This document shows positions 1 to 6,955 of a DNA stretch of 9,632 nt, piece by piece. Location: positions 1-9,632 of the forward strand of contig CAYJXJ010000178.1 of the NCBI GenBank assembly GCA_964374095.1. Direction: 5' to 3'. Position 1 is the first letter of the stretch; every line of letters starts with the position of its first letter. The DNA is from CAYJXJ01 sp964374095. Its GTDB lineage: Bacteria; Elusimicrobiota; Elusimicrobia; UBA1565; UBA9628. The notes beneath the pieces were generated by a model, which saw nothing but the letters and a program-made list of their open reading frames with translations, had not been told where the DNA came from and searched no databases. Both the position numbers and the translations under genes were made by a program.

Positions 1-1001
1 ATGCCGTACTCCGCGGTCCGGTGCATCTCCTCGGTGCGGATCTGGATCTCGACGATCTCGCCGCCCGCGCTCATGACGGTGGTGTGCAGGCTGCGGTAGA
101 GGTTGAGCTTGGGGGTGGCGATGTAGTCGGTGAAGCTCCCGGGGACGGGCTTGAAGGAGGTGTGCACGATCCCGAGCAAAGCGTAGCAGTTGGCCACGGT
201 GTCGGTGATCATGCGCACGCCCAGGGCGTCCTGGATTTCCTCGAAGGGCTTGTTCTGCCGGAGCATCTTGCCGTAAATCGAGTTGAGCGATTTTGAACGG
301 GCCAGGACGCGGTGGGTGATGTCGGACTTGGCCAGGGCGGTCTCGAGGGTCGCCTTGAAGCTCGCGAGAGTCTTTTCCCGGGCCGACATCCCCGCCCCGA
401 CCTTGGCCGAGAGGTCTTGGTACTCCGCGGGATGCAAGACCATGAAGGCGAGGTCTTCGAGTTCGCCCTTGAGCTGGAACATCCCCAGGCGGTGCGCCAG
501 GGGGGCGTAGAGGGAGATTGTCTCCTGGGCGATGCGCTCCTGGCGCTCGTGGGAGAGGTAGTTGAGCGTCTTCATGTTGTGCAGGCGGTCGGCCAGTTTG
601 ACGATAATGACGCGGATGTCCTGCGCGGTGGCCAGGAGCATCTTGCGCCAGTTCTCGGCCTGGGCGTCGTCGCGCGATTCGTAATGAAGGGTCTCGATCT
701 TGGTGAGTCCAATGACGAGCTTGACGATCTCCTCGCCGAACTCGGCCCGCAGGACTTCGGGGGAGACGGGGGTGTCTTCGATCACGTCATGGAGAAGGCC
801 GGCGCAGATGGTCGGCAGGTCCATCTTCCACTCGATGAGGGACTCCGCGACCGCGGCGCAGTGGATGAAATAGTGCTCACCGGAGGCGCGTTCCTGCTTG
901 GCGTGGGCTTTCACCGAGTAATCGTAGGCGCGCTCGAGAATCTCGGTTTCCACATGCGGCGCGTAGGCCGAGAACCGCTTGATGATCTCCGCTTTATCCA
1001 T
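1..1001 (-). CDS. rel: Bifunctional RelA/SpoT-family (p)ppGpp synthetase/hydrolase, N-terminal part (runs off the left edge)
   Basis: The enzyme makes and degrades the alarmone (p)ppGpp in the cytoplasm. From the ATG at 1001, 333 complete codons are visible without a stop, and the rest (normally TGS and ACT regulatory domains, about 700 residues in all) lies outside. Residues 25-150 form the HD hydrolase domain, with His47, His71-Asp72, Glu75-Asp76 (LLHDVIEDT) and Asp138 (KLADRLHNMKTL), so hydrolysis should be intact. Residues 225-333 form the synthetase domain, with Arg235/Lys237 (RSKSLNSIYGKM), Asp258, Tyr302 in KLNLYRSLHT and Glu318 in VEIQIRTEEMH. Synthesis therefore also looks possible. 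One oddity is that the usual RxKD (bifunctional) or ExDD (RelA) motif reads SFTD at 289-292. The gene starts 5 bases after the ZIP transporter stop, so it is probably the distal gene of the same operon. The family call is firm; RelA versus SpoT naming is not. Confidence 0.93.
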   Translation of the reverse strand, partial: MDKAEIIKRFSAYAPHVETEILERAYDYSVKAHAKQERASGEHYFIHCAAVAESLIEWKMDLPTICAGLLHDVIEDTPVSPEVLRAEFGEEIVKLVIGLTKIETLHYESRDDAQAENWRKMLLATAQDIRVIIVKLADRLHNMKTLNYLSHERQERIAQETISLYAPLAHRLGMFQLKGELEDLAFMVLHPAEYQDLSAKVGAGMSAREKTLASFKATLETALAKSDITHRVLARSKSLNSIYGKMLRQNKPFEEIQDALGVRMITDTVANCYALLGIVHTSFKPVPGSFTDYIATPKLNLYRSLHTTVMSAGGEIVEIQIRTEEMHRTAEYG

Positions 1002-1006
1002 GCCGG

Positions 1007-1729
1007 CTAGAGGGCCTTGAGCAGGGGCAAGCCGAGCAGGCCGATGCCGAAGAAGGCCAGGGGCGAGCGGTCTTCGCCGCGGTGGAGCAGGGGAGTGAGG
1101 TCGGTCGCGCTGATGTAGATGAAACAGCCGCCGGCAAATCCCAGCCACCCGGCCGCGGCCAGCGGCGCCAAGGCGGCCGCGCCCGCGGCGGCGAGTCCCG
1201 CGCCCAAGGGCGTGGCCAGGGCGATGAGGAGCAGGCCCGCCAGAAGTGCTTGCTTGGAGGCTCCGGATTGGCGCAGGAGACTGCTCAAGGTAAAGCCATC
1301 GACCAGCTTGTGGAGGGCCAGGGCGATCCCGACCGCCACGCCCGCGCGCTTGCCGGCGCCGAAGGAGGCGGAGAGGTTGGCGCCGTCGATGAAGGAATGT
1401 CCGAAGAGGCCCACGAAGGCCGCCGCGCCCAGGGCATGGGCCCGGCATTCCTGGAGATACTCGGGGCAGGTGTCGGACATGGTCAGGGACCCGGCGACGA
1501 AGAGCAGGACGAAGGCCCCCAGGGCTCCCCAGCTCGCGGAGTAAGGCTGGGTCCGGAAGGCTTCGGGCAGGATCTCGGTGAAGGCCACGGCCAGCAGTAT
1601 GCCCGCCCGCAAGGCGAACATCCGCCGCATCCCGCTCCTGGAAAATGCGGCGTGGCCCTCGGGGACAAGGCCCCCGGCCAGGGTCATGGCCACGGCGGCG
1701 ACGGCGAAAATCACGAGCATCGGCCTCAT
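1007..1729 (-). CDS. ZIP-family divalent metal transporter
   Basis: This is a 240-residue integral inner-membrane protein expected to import zinc or a related divalent metal. It is made almost entirely of hydrophobic segments, roughly eight. The two hallmark metal-site helices are visible: His111 and Asp115 in HSFIDG, followed by His140 and Asp144 in HKLVDG. Many ZIPs have Glu where these have Asp, but the HSxxDG/HKxxDG pair is also seen in bacterial members. The loop before helix 4 holds Cys88, Cys95 and His98, a plausible metal-sensing or metal-binding patch. A further helix reads FIYISATDLTPLLH, another family signature. The ATG at 1729 overlaps the lpxB stop by four bases (ATGA), which fixes the start; the frame stays open further upstream inside lpxB, but that part is not membrane-like. 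Metal specificity cannot be read from the sequence. Confidence 0.88.
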   Translation of the reverse strand: MRPMLVIFAVAAVAMTLAGGLVPEGHAAFSRSGMRRMFALRAGILLAVAFTEILPEAFRTQPYSASWGALGAFVLLFVAGSLTMSDTCPEYLQECRAHALGAAAFVGLFGHSFIDGANLSASFGAGKRAGVAVGIALALHKLVDGFTLSSLLRQSGASKQALLAGLLLIALATPLGAGLAAAGAAALAPLAAAGWLGFAGGCFIYISATDLTPLLHRGEDRSPLAFFGIGLLGLPLLKAL

Positions 1730-2835
1730 TTTAGCCTTTGCAGATCGCCCAAGATCGCCGCGGCCGCGCGCTCGGCCGTGCCGGCGGACCCAAGCTTGGC
1801 GCGCAGGGCCGCCAGGTCCCGGCGCAGCTGCGTGAGCCGCCGCGGGTGGGAGAGCAGCTGCAGGGCCGCGGCGGCGATCTTCTTGGGCGTGGCGTGGTGC
1901 TGGATGAGCTCGGGGACGAGGGCGCGGCCGGCGAGAATGTTGGCCATGGCGATGTGGCGCACGCGGATCAAGGCGCGCGCGAGCGCGTAGGTGGGCCAGG
2001 AGAGCTTGTAGACCACGACCATGGGAAGCCCGAGCAGGGCGTTTTCCAGCGTGGCGGTCCCCGAGGAGCAAAGGACCAGGTCGAGCCTCGAACGCTCGGC
2101 GTAGTCCTTCTCCCGGACGAGCGCCGCGCCCGCGCGCTCGGCCGCGGCATAGACCGCATCCGCCAGCCCTTCGGCCGCGAAAACTTGAACGCGGCAGTCG
2201 GGGAAATCCCGCCGGATCAGGGCCGCCGCGGCCAGAAAGACCGGCAGATGGCGCGTCACCTCGGAGGGGCGGCTGCCCGGCAAAAGCCCGAGGCGCAAGT
2301 GGCCCGAAGCGCCGGGAGCCAGGCGCGGCAGGGGAACCTGGTCCAGCAGCGGGTGCCCGACGAACTCGCAGGGCACTCCCGCCCTGCGGTAGATCTCGGC
2401 TTCGAACGGGAAAATGACCAGCATTCGGCGCACCAGCCGCCGCATCACGTTGAGCCGGCCGGCCCGCGTCGCCCAGACCTGGGGGCTGATGAAATAGTAG
2501 GCCGGGACTCCGGCGGCCTTGGCCAGGCGCAGGACCCGGCGGTTGAAGCCCCAGTAATCCACGCAGATCACGGCGTCGGGCCGCCGCTCGCGCAGGAGCT
2601 TCCCCAGGCGCTTCTCGAGGCGCGGGAGGGTCGGAAGTCCCCGAAGGGGTTCCCAGAAGCCGGTCATGCCCCGGGAGGCCAGGTCTTCAATGAAGTCATG
2701 GGCGGCTCGGGCGAGCCGGGGACCGCCGACGGCCGATACGCGCAGGTCCGGCTCGGCCGCTTTAAGCGCCGCGACCAGCGCGGCGCCATGGAGGTCCCCG
2801 GAGGGGTCTCCCGCGACGACCAGCGCCGATTTCAC
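1726..2835 (-). CDS. lpxB: Lipid-A-disaccharide synthase LpxB
   Basis: LpxB joins UDP-2,3-diacylglucosamine to lipid X (2,3-diacylglucosamine 1-phosphate), releasing UDP and giving the tetraacyl disaccharide 1-phosphate; it works at the inner face of the cytoplasmic membrane. The 369-residue length is normal. Recognisable GT19 blocks are AGDPSGDLHG near the N terminus (most homologues have Glu where this has Asp10), VDYWGFN with the conserved Asp93, YFISPQVWATR (114-124), a membrane-associating stretch followed by FVGHPLLD (158-165), LLPGSRPSEV (184-193), SSGTATLENALLGLPMVV (257-274) and MANILAGRALVPEL (297-310). The start is GTG, overlapping the upstream oxidoreductase stop as GTGA; the stop overlaps the ZIP start as ATGA. 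Both overlaps suggest translational coupling. The identification is secure. Confidence 0.96.
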   Translation of the reverse strand: MKSALVVAGDPSGDLHGAALVAALKAAEPDLRVSAVGGPRLARAAHDFIEDLASRGMTGFWEPLRGLPTLPRLEKRLGKLLRERRPDAVICVDYWGFNRRVLRLAKAAGVPAYYFISPQVWATRAGRLNVMRRLVRRMLVIFPFEAEIYRRAGVPCEFVGHPLLDQVPLPRLAPGASGHLRLGLLPGSRPSEVTRHLPVFLAAAALIRRDFPDCRVQVFAAEGLADAVYAAAERAGAALVREKDYAERSRLDLVLCSSGTATLENALLGLPMVVVYKLSWPTYALARALIRVRHIAMANILAGRALVPELIQHHATPKKIAAAALQLLSHPRRLTQLRRDLAALRAKLGSAGTAERAAAAILGDLQRLK

Positions 2836-3878
2836 TCGGTTTTGAGGATGTCCTTGCCGACCTGACGGGCGAGCGCCGAGAGGTCCTTGACCCAGCTGGG
2901 AACGAGCGGACGGGCCGCGCCGTGCCCCGAGACCTCGTAGCGCTCCAACTCCTCGGTGATCTGCAAGGCGAGTTTCAAGGCCTCCACCCCGTGTTCCCCG
3001 CTCGGCCAGGGCTTGCGGTTATGCCGGATGCAGTCGATGAAATGCAGGTGCTCGGATTTCAAGGGCTCGGTCTGGGTGAGCTTGGGGCGCAGGATCTCGA
3101 CGTCCTTCAAGGTCTTGATGACCGGGGTCTTCCTCTTGTAGATCTTGAGGGTCGTGTTGGCGTAGTCGAGCGAGATGTAGGAGTCTTTCTGGAAGATGCG
3201 CAGCTTGCGGCACTTCTCGAGCGATATCCGGCTGGCGGTCAGATCGGCGATGCAGCCGGTTTTAAACCGCACGCGGACATTGGCGATGTCCTCATGCCCG
3301 GACATCAAATGCGCCCCCACGGCTTCGAGGCTCTCGACCTCGGAGCCAACCAGCGTGAGGAGAATGTCGAGGTCGTGGATCATCAGATCGAGCACCACGC
3401 CGATGTGGCTCATGCGGGGGTCGTAGGGGCCCAAACGCTCAACCGTAATAAAGCGGGGGTTGCGCACGTGCCCGATGGCCTCGAGCACGGCGGGGTTGAA
3501 GCGCTCCACGTGGCCGACTTGCAGCACGGCCTTGCCCGTCTCGGAGGCGGTCAAAAGCTCCTTGGCCTCCTCGATGGAGCCGGCCAACGGCTTTTCGATG
3601 AGGGCGTGCACGCCGGCCTGCAGGGCGGCCATGCCGACCTCCCGGTGCAGGGGGGTGGGCACCGCGATGACGACCGCGTCCACTTTCTTGAGCAGGTCCT
3701 GGTAGTCGCGCACCGTGATGGTGTTGGCCTGCCAGGAGGCCAGCTGCGCGCGCCAGAGGTTGGTGTCGCAGACTCCGACCAGGTCGATGTCCGGGATGCG
3801 GCTCAGCACGCGGGCGTGCTGCGCGCCGATCCTTCCGGCGCCGATCACCCCGAAGCGCAGGCGGGAGGGCTTGGTCAC
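2832..3878 (-). CDS. Gfo/Idh/MocA-family NAD(P)-dependent oxidoreductase in the lipid A operon, possibly GnnA-like
   Basis: This 348-residue enzyme has the two-domain Gfo/Idh/MocA layout. An N-terminal Rossmann fold carries GAGRIG at 13-18 and the acidic end of beta-2 in GVCDTN. The AVPTPLH strand follows, then EKP with the usual catalytic/structural Lys97, then VGHVERFNPA (121-130). The C-terminal domain carries DLMIHDLDIL (164-173), whose His168/Asp169 sit where catalytic residues lie in the family. Its position between lpxI and lpxB, with 4-base overlaps on both sides, argues for a role in lipid A or a related sugar nucleotide. In Acidithiobacillus and Leptospira, GnnA of this family oxidises C3 of UDP-GlcNAc so that GnnB can aminate it. 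No GnnB aminotransferase is present in this window, so the substrate is unproven. The start is GTG, fixed by the GTGA overlap. Confidence 0.85.
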   Translation of the reverse strand: MTKPSRLRFGVIGAGRIGAQHARVLSRIPDIDLVGVCDTNLWRAQLASWQANTITVRDYQDLLKKVDAVVIAVPTPLHREVGMAALQAGVHALIEKPLAGSIEEAKELLTASETGKAVLQVGHVERFNPAVLEAIGHVRNPRFITVERLGPYDPRMSHIGVVLDLMIHDLDILLTLVGSEVESLEAVGAHLMSGHEDIANVRVRFKTGCIADLTASRISLEKCRKLRIFQKDSYISLDYANTTLKIYKRKTPVIKTLKDVEILRPKLTQTEPLKSEHLHFIDCIRHNRKPWPSGEHGVEALKLALQITEELERYEVSGHGAARPLVPSWVKDLSALARQVGKDILKTE

Positions 3879-4729
3879 GGCCGGCTCCCCGCGGGGCCGT
3901 CGCCGTCAAAGGCGACGACGCTGAGCTTCTGGCGGTCGGCGGCCTTGAGGAAGGCCTCCTTATCGAAGATCATGGTGGCATTCGCCTGCAGGGCCACGGC
4001 TCCGACCCCGTATGCGGAAAATACCGTCAGTGAGTCCATGCCGAGCACCGGGATGTCAAAGCGCAGGTCCTGCTTGGGCTTGGCGACCTTGACCACGACC
4101 AGGGGCTTCTTCTCCCCCTGAGCGCGGAGGATTTCCCGAGCCCGGCGCACGCAGGCGTCGGTTCCCTCCATGGCCTCCACCGCGATCACGGCCCCGTCGA
4201 GAACCGCGACCGTCTGTCCGATATCGAAGCCCGCCACGGCCTTGGCAGCCCGCCACCCCAGCGTCATGTCGGCCCGCTGGGAGGGCGACGGCGCGGTCTT
4301 GGTGAGGGTCCCGGGCTGGGCCAGAAGGTGGGACAGGAACGTGGCCGATGAGAGCAGTTCGATGCCGTCCTTGGCGAACTCCGAGGCGACGGCGTTGAGA
4401 ATGGTATCCGTGCGCCGGTCTTCCAGGCGGGCGAAGAGCTTCACGGCTCTCCAATCGGGGCGGACGCTGCCGAAGAGAGCGGCGTGCTGGACTTTCCCGG
4501 CCATGACGGCCTGGGAGACCCCGGCCTCCCGCAGCATCTGAATCGGGGCGTCGAGCTGCCCGAGCTTGAAGGTGCGAAATTCCCCGACATTCCCCTTCAG
4601 AGTCTCGTCGGTCACTCCCTCGATGGCGAGGGCCACGACCGACACGTTCATCCGTTTGGCTTCCGCGGCAAAGAGCAGGGGAAACTTCCCGGAGCCCGCG
4701 ATCAGGCCGAGCTTGCGGGCGGGCGTCAC
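3875..4729 (-). CDS. lpxI: UDP-2,3-diacylglucosamine diphosphatase LpxI
   Basis: LpxI cleaves UDP-2,3-diacylglucosamine to lipid X and UMP in the cytoplasm. It replaces the unrelated LpxH of enterics, attacking the other phosphorus atom. The 284 residues begin with LGLIAGSGKFPLLFA (7-21), then MAGKV (76-80), ARLEDRRTDTIL (100-111), a linker, and the C-terminal domain with DGAVIAVEAMEGTDA (178-192) and KVAKPKQDLRFDIPVLG (214-230). Asp225 in this last block appears to match the aspartate whose mutation inactivates Caulobacter LpxI. The start is GTG at 4729, 19 bases after the lpxA stop. There is only a weak purine stretch ahead of it, so reinitiation after lpxA is plausible. No lpxH is visible here. 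The identification rests on the characteristic motifs and operon context. Confidence 0.94.
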   Translation of the reverse strand: MTPARKLGLIAGSGKFPLLFAAEAKRMNVSVVALAIEGVTDETLKGNVGEFRTFKLGQLDAPIQMLREAGVSQAVMAGKVQHAALFGSVRPDWRAVKLFARLEDRRTDTILNAVASEFAKDGIELLSSATFLSHLLAQPGTLTKTAPSPSQRADMTLGWRAAKAVAGFDIGQTVAVLDGAVIAVEAMEGTDACVRRAREILRAQGEKKPLVVVKVAKPKQDLRFDIPVLGMDSLTVFSAYGVGAVALQANATMIFDKEAFLKAADRQKLSVVAFDGDGPAGSRP

Positions 4730-4748
4730 CGTCCCGCGGGCCTCGGAC

Positions 4749-5558
4749 TCAAACCGAAACCTCTTCCTCGAGGGCCGCTCCGGTGGCCGGCCGCACCACG
4801 CCGCGCTTGGAGGTCTCGATGAAGGTCAGCATGTCGAGGACCTCGGGCGTGGGTGAGGCCGCGCGCAGTTGCGCGATCGCCGCCTCGAGCGGCATTCCCG
4901 AGAGGAAGATGGTCCGGTAGGCTTCCTTGATCGCCGCCACCGCGGGGGCCTTGAGGCCCGCCCGGCGCATCCCGATGAGGTTTAAGCCCCGCAGCGTGGC
5001 GCGGTCCCCCTGGGCCGTGCAGAAGGAGGGCACGTCCTTGGGGACCATGGCCCCGGCTCCAAGCATGCAGAAGCGTCCGATGCGCACGAATTGGTGGATG
5101 CCCACGAAGCCCCCGAACACCGAGTAGTCCCCGGCCTCGACGTGGCCGGCCAGGGCCACGCAGTTGGCGAGGATGACCCCGTCGCCCACCCGGCAGTCAT
5201 GGGCGACGTGGGAGCAGGTCATGAAGAGGCAGTTGGAGCCGATGCGGGTTTCACCGGTGGCCGCGGTGCCGCGGTTCAGGGTCACTCCCTCCCGAACTCT
5301 GTTGGCGTCGCCCATGACCAGGCGCGTGGCCTCGCCGGCGTATTTGAGGTCCTGGGGGGCGGTGCCGACGTGGGACCCGGCGAATATGCGGTTGTCGCGG
5401 CCCATGGTCACGTGCTCGACCACGGCGTGGGCGCCGATGGTCGTGCCCTCCCCGATCTCGACGCCGGGGCCGATGACGGCGTAGGGGCCGATGCTGACGG
5501 AAGGGTGTACTGTAGCGGAGGGGTCGACAACGGCGGTTGGGTGTATATTCGGGGCCAT
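4749..5558 (-). CDS. lpxA: UDP-N-acetylglucosamine 3-O-acyltransferase LpxA
   Basis: LpxA moves a 3-hydroxyacyl chain from ACP to the 3-position of UDP-GlcNAc (or its 3-amino analogue), the first step of lipid A synthesis. The protein is 269 residues, close to the 262 of E. coli. Residues 5-175 are left-handed beta-helix hexapeptide repeats, and an alpha-helical C-terminal domain follows. The catalytic histidine is His120 in CSHVAHDC; His139 (LAGHV) and His155 (GIHQF) match E. coli His144 and His160 without gaps. The chain-length ruler position, Gly173 in E. coli, is Ala168. I chose ATG at 5558 because it gives the normal N terminus (MAPNIHPTAVV). An in-frame start at 5615 would add 19 residues inside fabZ and is not needed. 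The gene follows fabZ by 19 bases, with a strong hairpin just ahead of the start codon and no clear Shine-Dalgarno sequence. Confidence 0.96.
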   Translation of the reverse strand: MAPNIHPTAVVDPSATVHPSVSIGPYAVIGPGVEIGEGTTIGAHAVVEHVTMGRDNRIFAGSHVGTAPQDLKYAGEATRLVMGDANRVREGVTLNRGTAATGETRIGSNCLFMTCSHVAHDCRVGDGVILANCVALAGHVEAGDYSVFGGFVGIHQFVRIGRFCMLGAGAMVPKDVPSFCTAQGDRATLRGLNLIGMRRAGLKAPAVAAIKEAYRTIFLSGMPLEAAIAQLRAASPTPEVLDMLTFIETSKRGVVRPATGAALEEEVSV

Positions 5559-5593
5559 GGCTTTTGGCGCGGAAACCCTACGGGTTTCCGCGC
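5559..5593 (-). promoter_or_regulatory. 12-bp hairpin spanning the fabZ stop codon, just upstream of lpxA
   Basis: Bases 5567-5578 and 5582-5593 are exact reverse complements (GCGCGGAAACCC and GGGTTTCCGCGC) with a three-base loop at 5579-5581. In the mRNA the fabZ stop UAG begins in the loop, and the lpxA AUG lies eight bases after the stem. There is no following U-run, so it is not a typical intrinsic terminator. The short bases between stem and AUG (CAAAAGCC) hold no Shine-Dalgarno sequence. A ribosome finishing fabZ would melt the stem, so it may couple lpxA translation to fabZ; that function is inferred. Confidence 0.6.
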
Positions 5594-6084
5594 TGCTCCT
5601 TGTCCGCGATGGCAAAGGTCATCTCGCCCTCGGCCACGAGCTTGGCGTCGACGTAGGCCTCGCCGCGGAACTTGCCGACCCGTCCGGAGCGGAGCATCTC
5701 GACATGGAGCTTGAGCACCGAGCCCGGGAACACCGGCTGGCGGAACTTAGCCTCGTTGATGCCCATGAAGTAGGCGACCTTGCCCTCGGGGATGGCCTTG
5801 GAGGAGAGCTGCAGGACGCAGGCGGTCTGGGCCAGGGCCTCGACGACGAGCACCCCCGGCATCACCGGATGGTCCGGGAAATGCCCCTGGAAGAAGGGTT
5901 CGTTGACCGTGACGCACTTGGTGCCCACGGCCCTTTTGTCTTCCTCGGTGATTTCCACGCGGTCCACCAGCAGGAACGGGTAGCGGTGCGGGATGGCCTT
6001 CTTGATGGCCTTGATGTCGATGACGCGCGCGCTCGCGGCCGGGGCCGGCGTTGCGGTTTGAATTTCCACTTTGGGCTCCTCCAT
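5578..6084 (-). CDS. fabZ: 3-hydroxyacyl-ACP dehydratase FabZ
   Basis: FabZ dehydrates 3-hydroxyacyl-ACP in fatty acid elongation, and so competes with LpxA and LpxD for the same hydroxyacyl-ACP pool. The hot-dog fold signature is clear: PHRYPFLLVDRV at 32-43, then NEPFFQGHFPDHPVMPG at 61-77, with catalytic His68, and VVEALAQ with Glu82. The later GINEAKFRQPVFPGS block is also typical. At 168 residues it is about 20 longer than usual. The extra length is an Ala/Pro-rich N-terminal extension (residues 1-22) of unknown role; the ATG at 6084 is the only obvious start, one base after the lpxC stop. The adjacency to lpxC recalls lineages where the two are fused into one protein, but here they are separate reading frames. 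The last codons form part of the hairpin before lpxA. Confidence 0.96.
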   Translation of the reverse strand: MEEPKVEIQTATPAPAASARVIDIKAIKKAIPHRYPFLLVDRVEITEEDKRAVGTKCVTVNEPFFQGHFPDHPVMPGVLVVEALAQTACVLQLSSKAIPEGKVAYFMGINEAKFRQPVFPGSVLKLHVEMLRSGRVGKFRGEAYVDAKLVAEGEMTFAIADKEQRGNP

Positions 6085-6085
6085 G

Positions 6086-6955
6086 TTATGCCGGGATCTT
6101 ACGGCCCCGGCGCAGGGTTGAGGCGGCGGCCTCCAGTCGTTTGGCGAACTCGACGTTGTGGGCGTGGCCTAGGCACTCGGCCTCCACCCGTACGTTGAAA
6201 AGCGGACGGCCCATCAGCGTGAGGTCTCCGATCAAATCGAGCATCTTGTGGCGAACGAACTCATCGGGGAAGCGCAGGCCCTCCCCGTTGGTCAGGAACT
6301 TGTCCTTGGCGATGACGATGGCGTTGTCGAGCGAGCCCCCCAAGGCCAATCCCTGGGATTTGAGGTAGGCCACCTCATGCTCGAAGCAGAAGGTGCGGGC
6401 GCGGGCGATCTGGGAGACATAGGCGTCGCGGGTGACCGCGATCTCAAGCGTCTGGCGCGGGATGAGGGGATGGTCGTGGATGATCACGGCCTTGATCTCG
6501 AAACGTTGGGCCGGGACGGCGCGGTAGCGGGCTTTCCCGTCCTCGTAGGTCAGCTCGCGGTCGAGATGAAGGACGCGCTTGGGGGGGCCCAGCCTCTCGA
6601 GCCCCGCCGCAAGGAGCGCCGCATAGAAGGGCATGGCCGAGCCGTCCATGATGGGGGGCTCGTTGGCGCTGACGAGAATGTCGAGGTTGTCGACCCCCAG
6701 GCCGGTGCAGGCCGAAAGGACATGCTCGACGGTGTGGACCTTGGCCTCATTCAAGCCGAGGTTTGTGCCGCGGACCGTGGTCACGACGAAGCCCAGGCGC
6801 GCCGGGATCATCGGCGTCCCGGGAAGGTCGGTGCGGAAGAAGCGGATGCCGGTGTTGGCGGGCGCGGGCCGGAAGGTGAGCGTCGAGGGGTTCCCGGTGT
6901 GCAGTCCCACGCCGGAGAGCGTGGTTTCGCGATTAATCGTGGTCTGCGTTTCCAT
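6086..6955 (-). CDS. lpxC: UDP-3-O-acyl-N-acetylglucosamine deacetylase LpxC
   Basis: LpxC is the zinc-dependent deacetylase that catalyses the committed step of lipid A synthesis. The 289 residues start with the typical TTLSGVGLHTG (11-21). Zinc ligands are His78 in VHTVEHVLSA, and His236 and Asp240 in FVRHKMLDLIGD. The general base position is Glu77, Lys237 neighbours the ligand, and His264 in LGHAHN is the conserved histidine near the phosphate. EPPIMDGSAMPF (99-110) and ARARTFCFEHEVAYLKSQGLA (185-205) are further signature blocks. It lacks the C-terminal degradation tail that FtsH recognises in E. coli LpxC; it ends shortly after the last conserved block. The ATG at 6955 lies inside the end of lpxD (23-base overlap), which implies coupled translation. 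Confidence 0.97.
   Translation of the reverse strand: METQTTINRETTLSGVGLHTGNPSTLTFRPAPANTGIRFFRTDLPGTPMIPARLGFVVTTVRGTNLGLNEAKVHTVEHVLSACTGLGVDNLDILVSANEPPIMDGSAMPFYAALLAAGLERLGPPKRVLHLDRELTYEDGKARYRAVPAQRFEIKAVIIHDHPLIPRQTLEIAVTRDAYVSQIARARTFCFEHEVAYLKSQGLALGGSLDNAIVIAKDKFLTNGEGLRFPDEFVRHKMLDLIGDLTLMGRPLFNVRVEAECLGHAHNVEFAKRLEAAASTLRRGRKIPA

Noticed and set aside
1007..2071. A 354-codon version of the ZIP transporter starting inside lpxB.
   Set aside because: The extra N-terminal part is Arg/Ala/His-rich and overlaps conserved lpxB sequence; the ATG at 1729 in the ATGA overlap gives a normal ZIP protein.
4749..5615. A longer LpxA start, 19 residues upstream.
   Set aside because: It extends into fabZ and across the hairpin, and adds residues absent from LpxA; ATG 5558 gives the usual N terminus.
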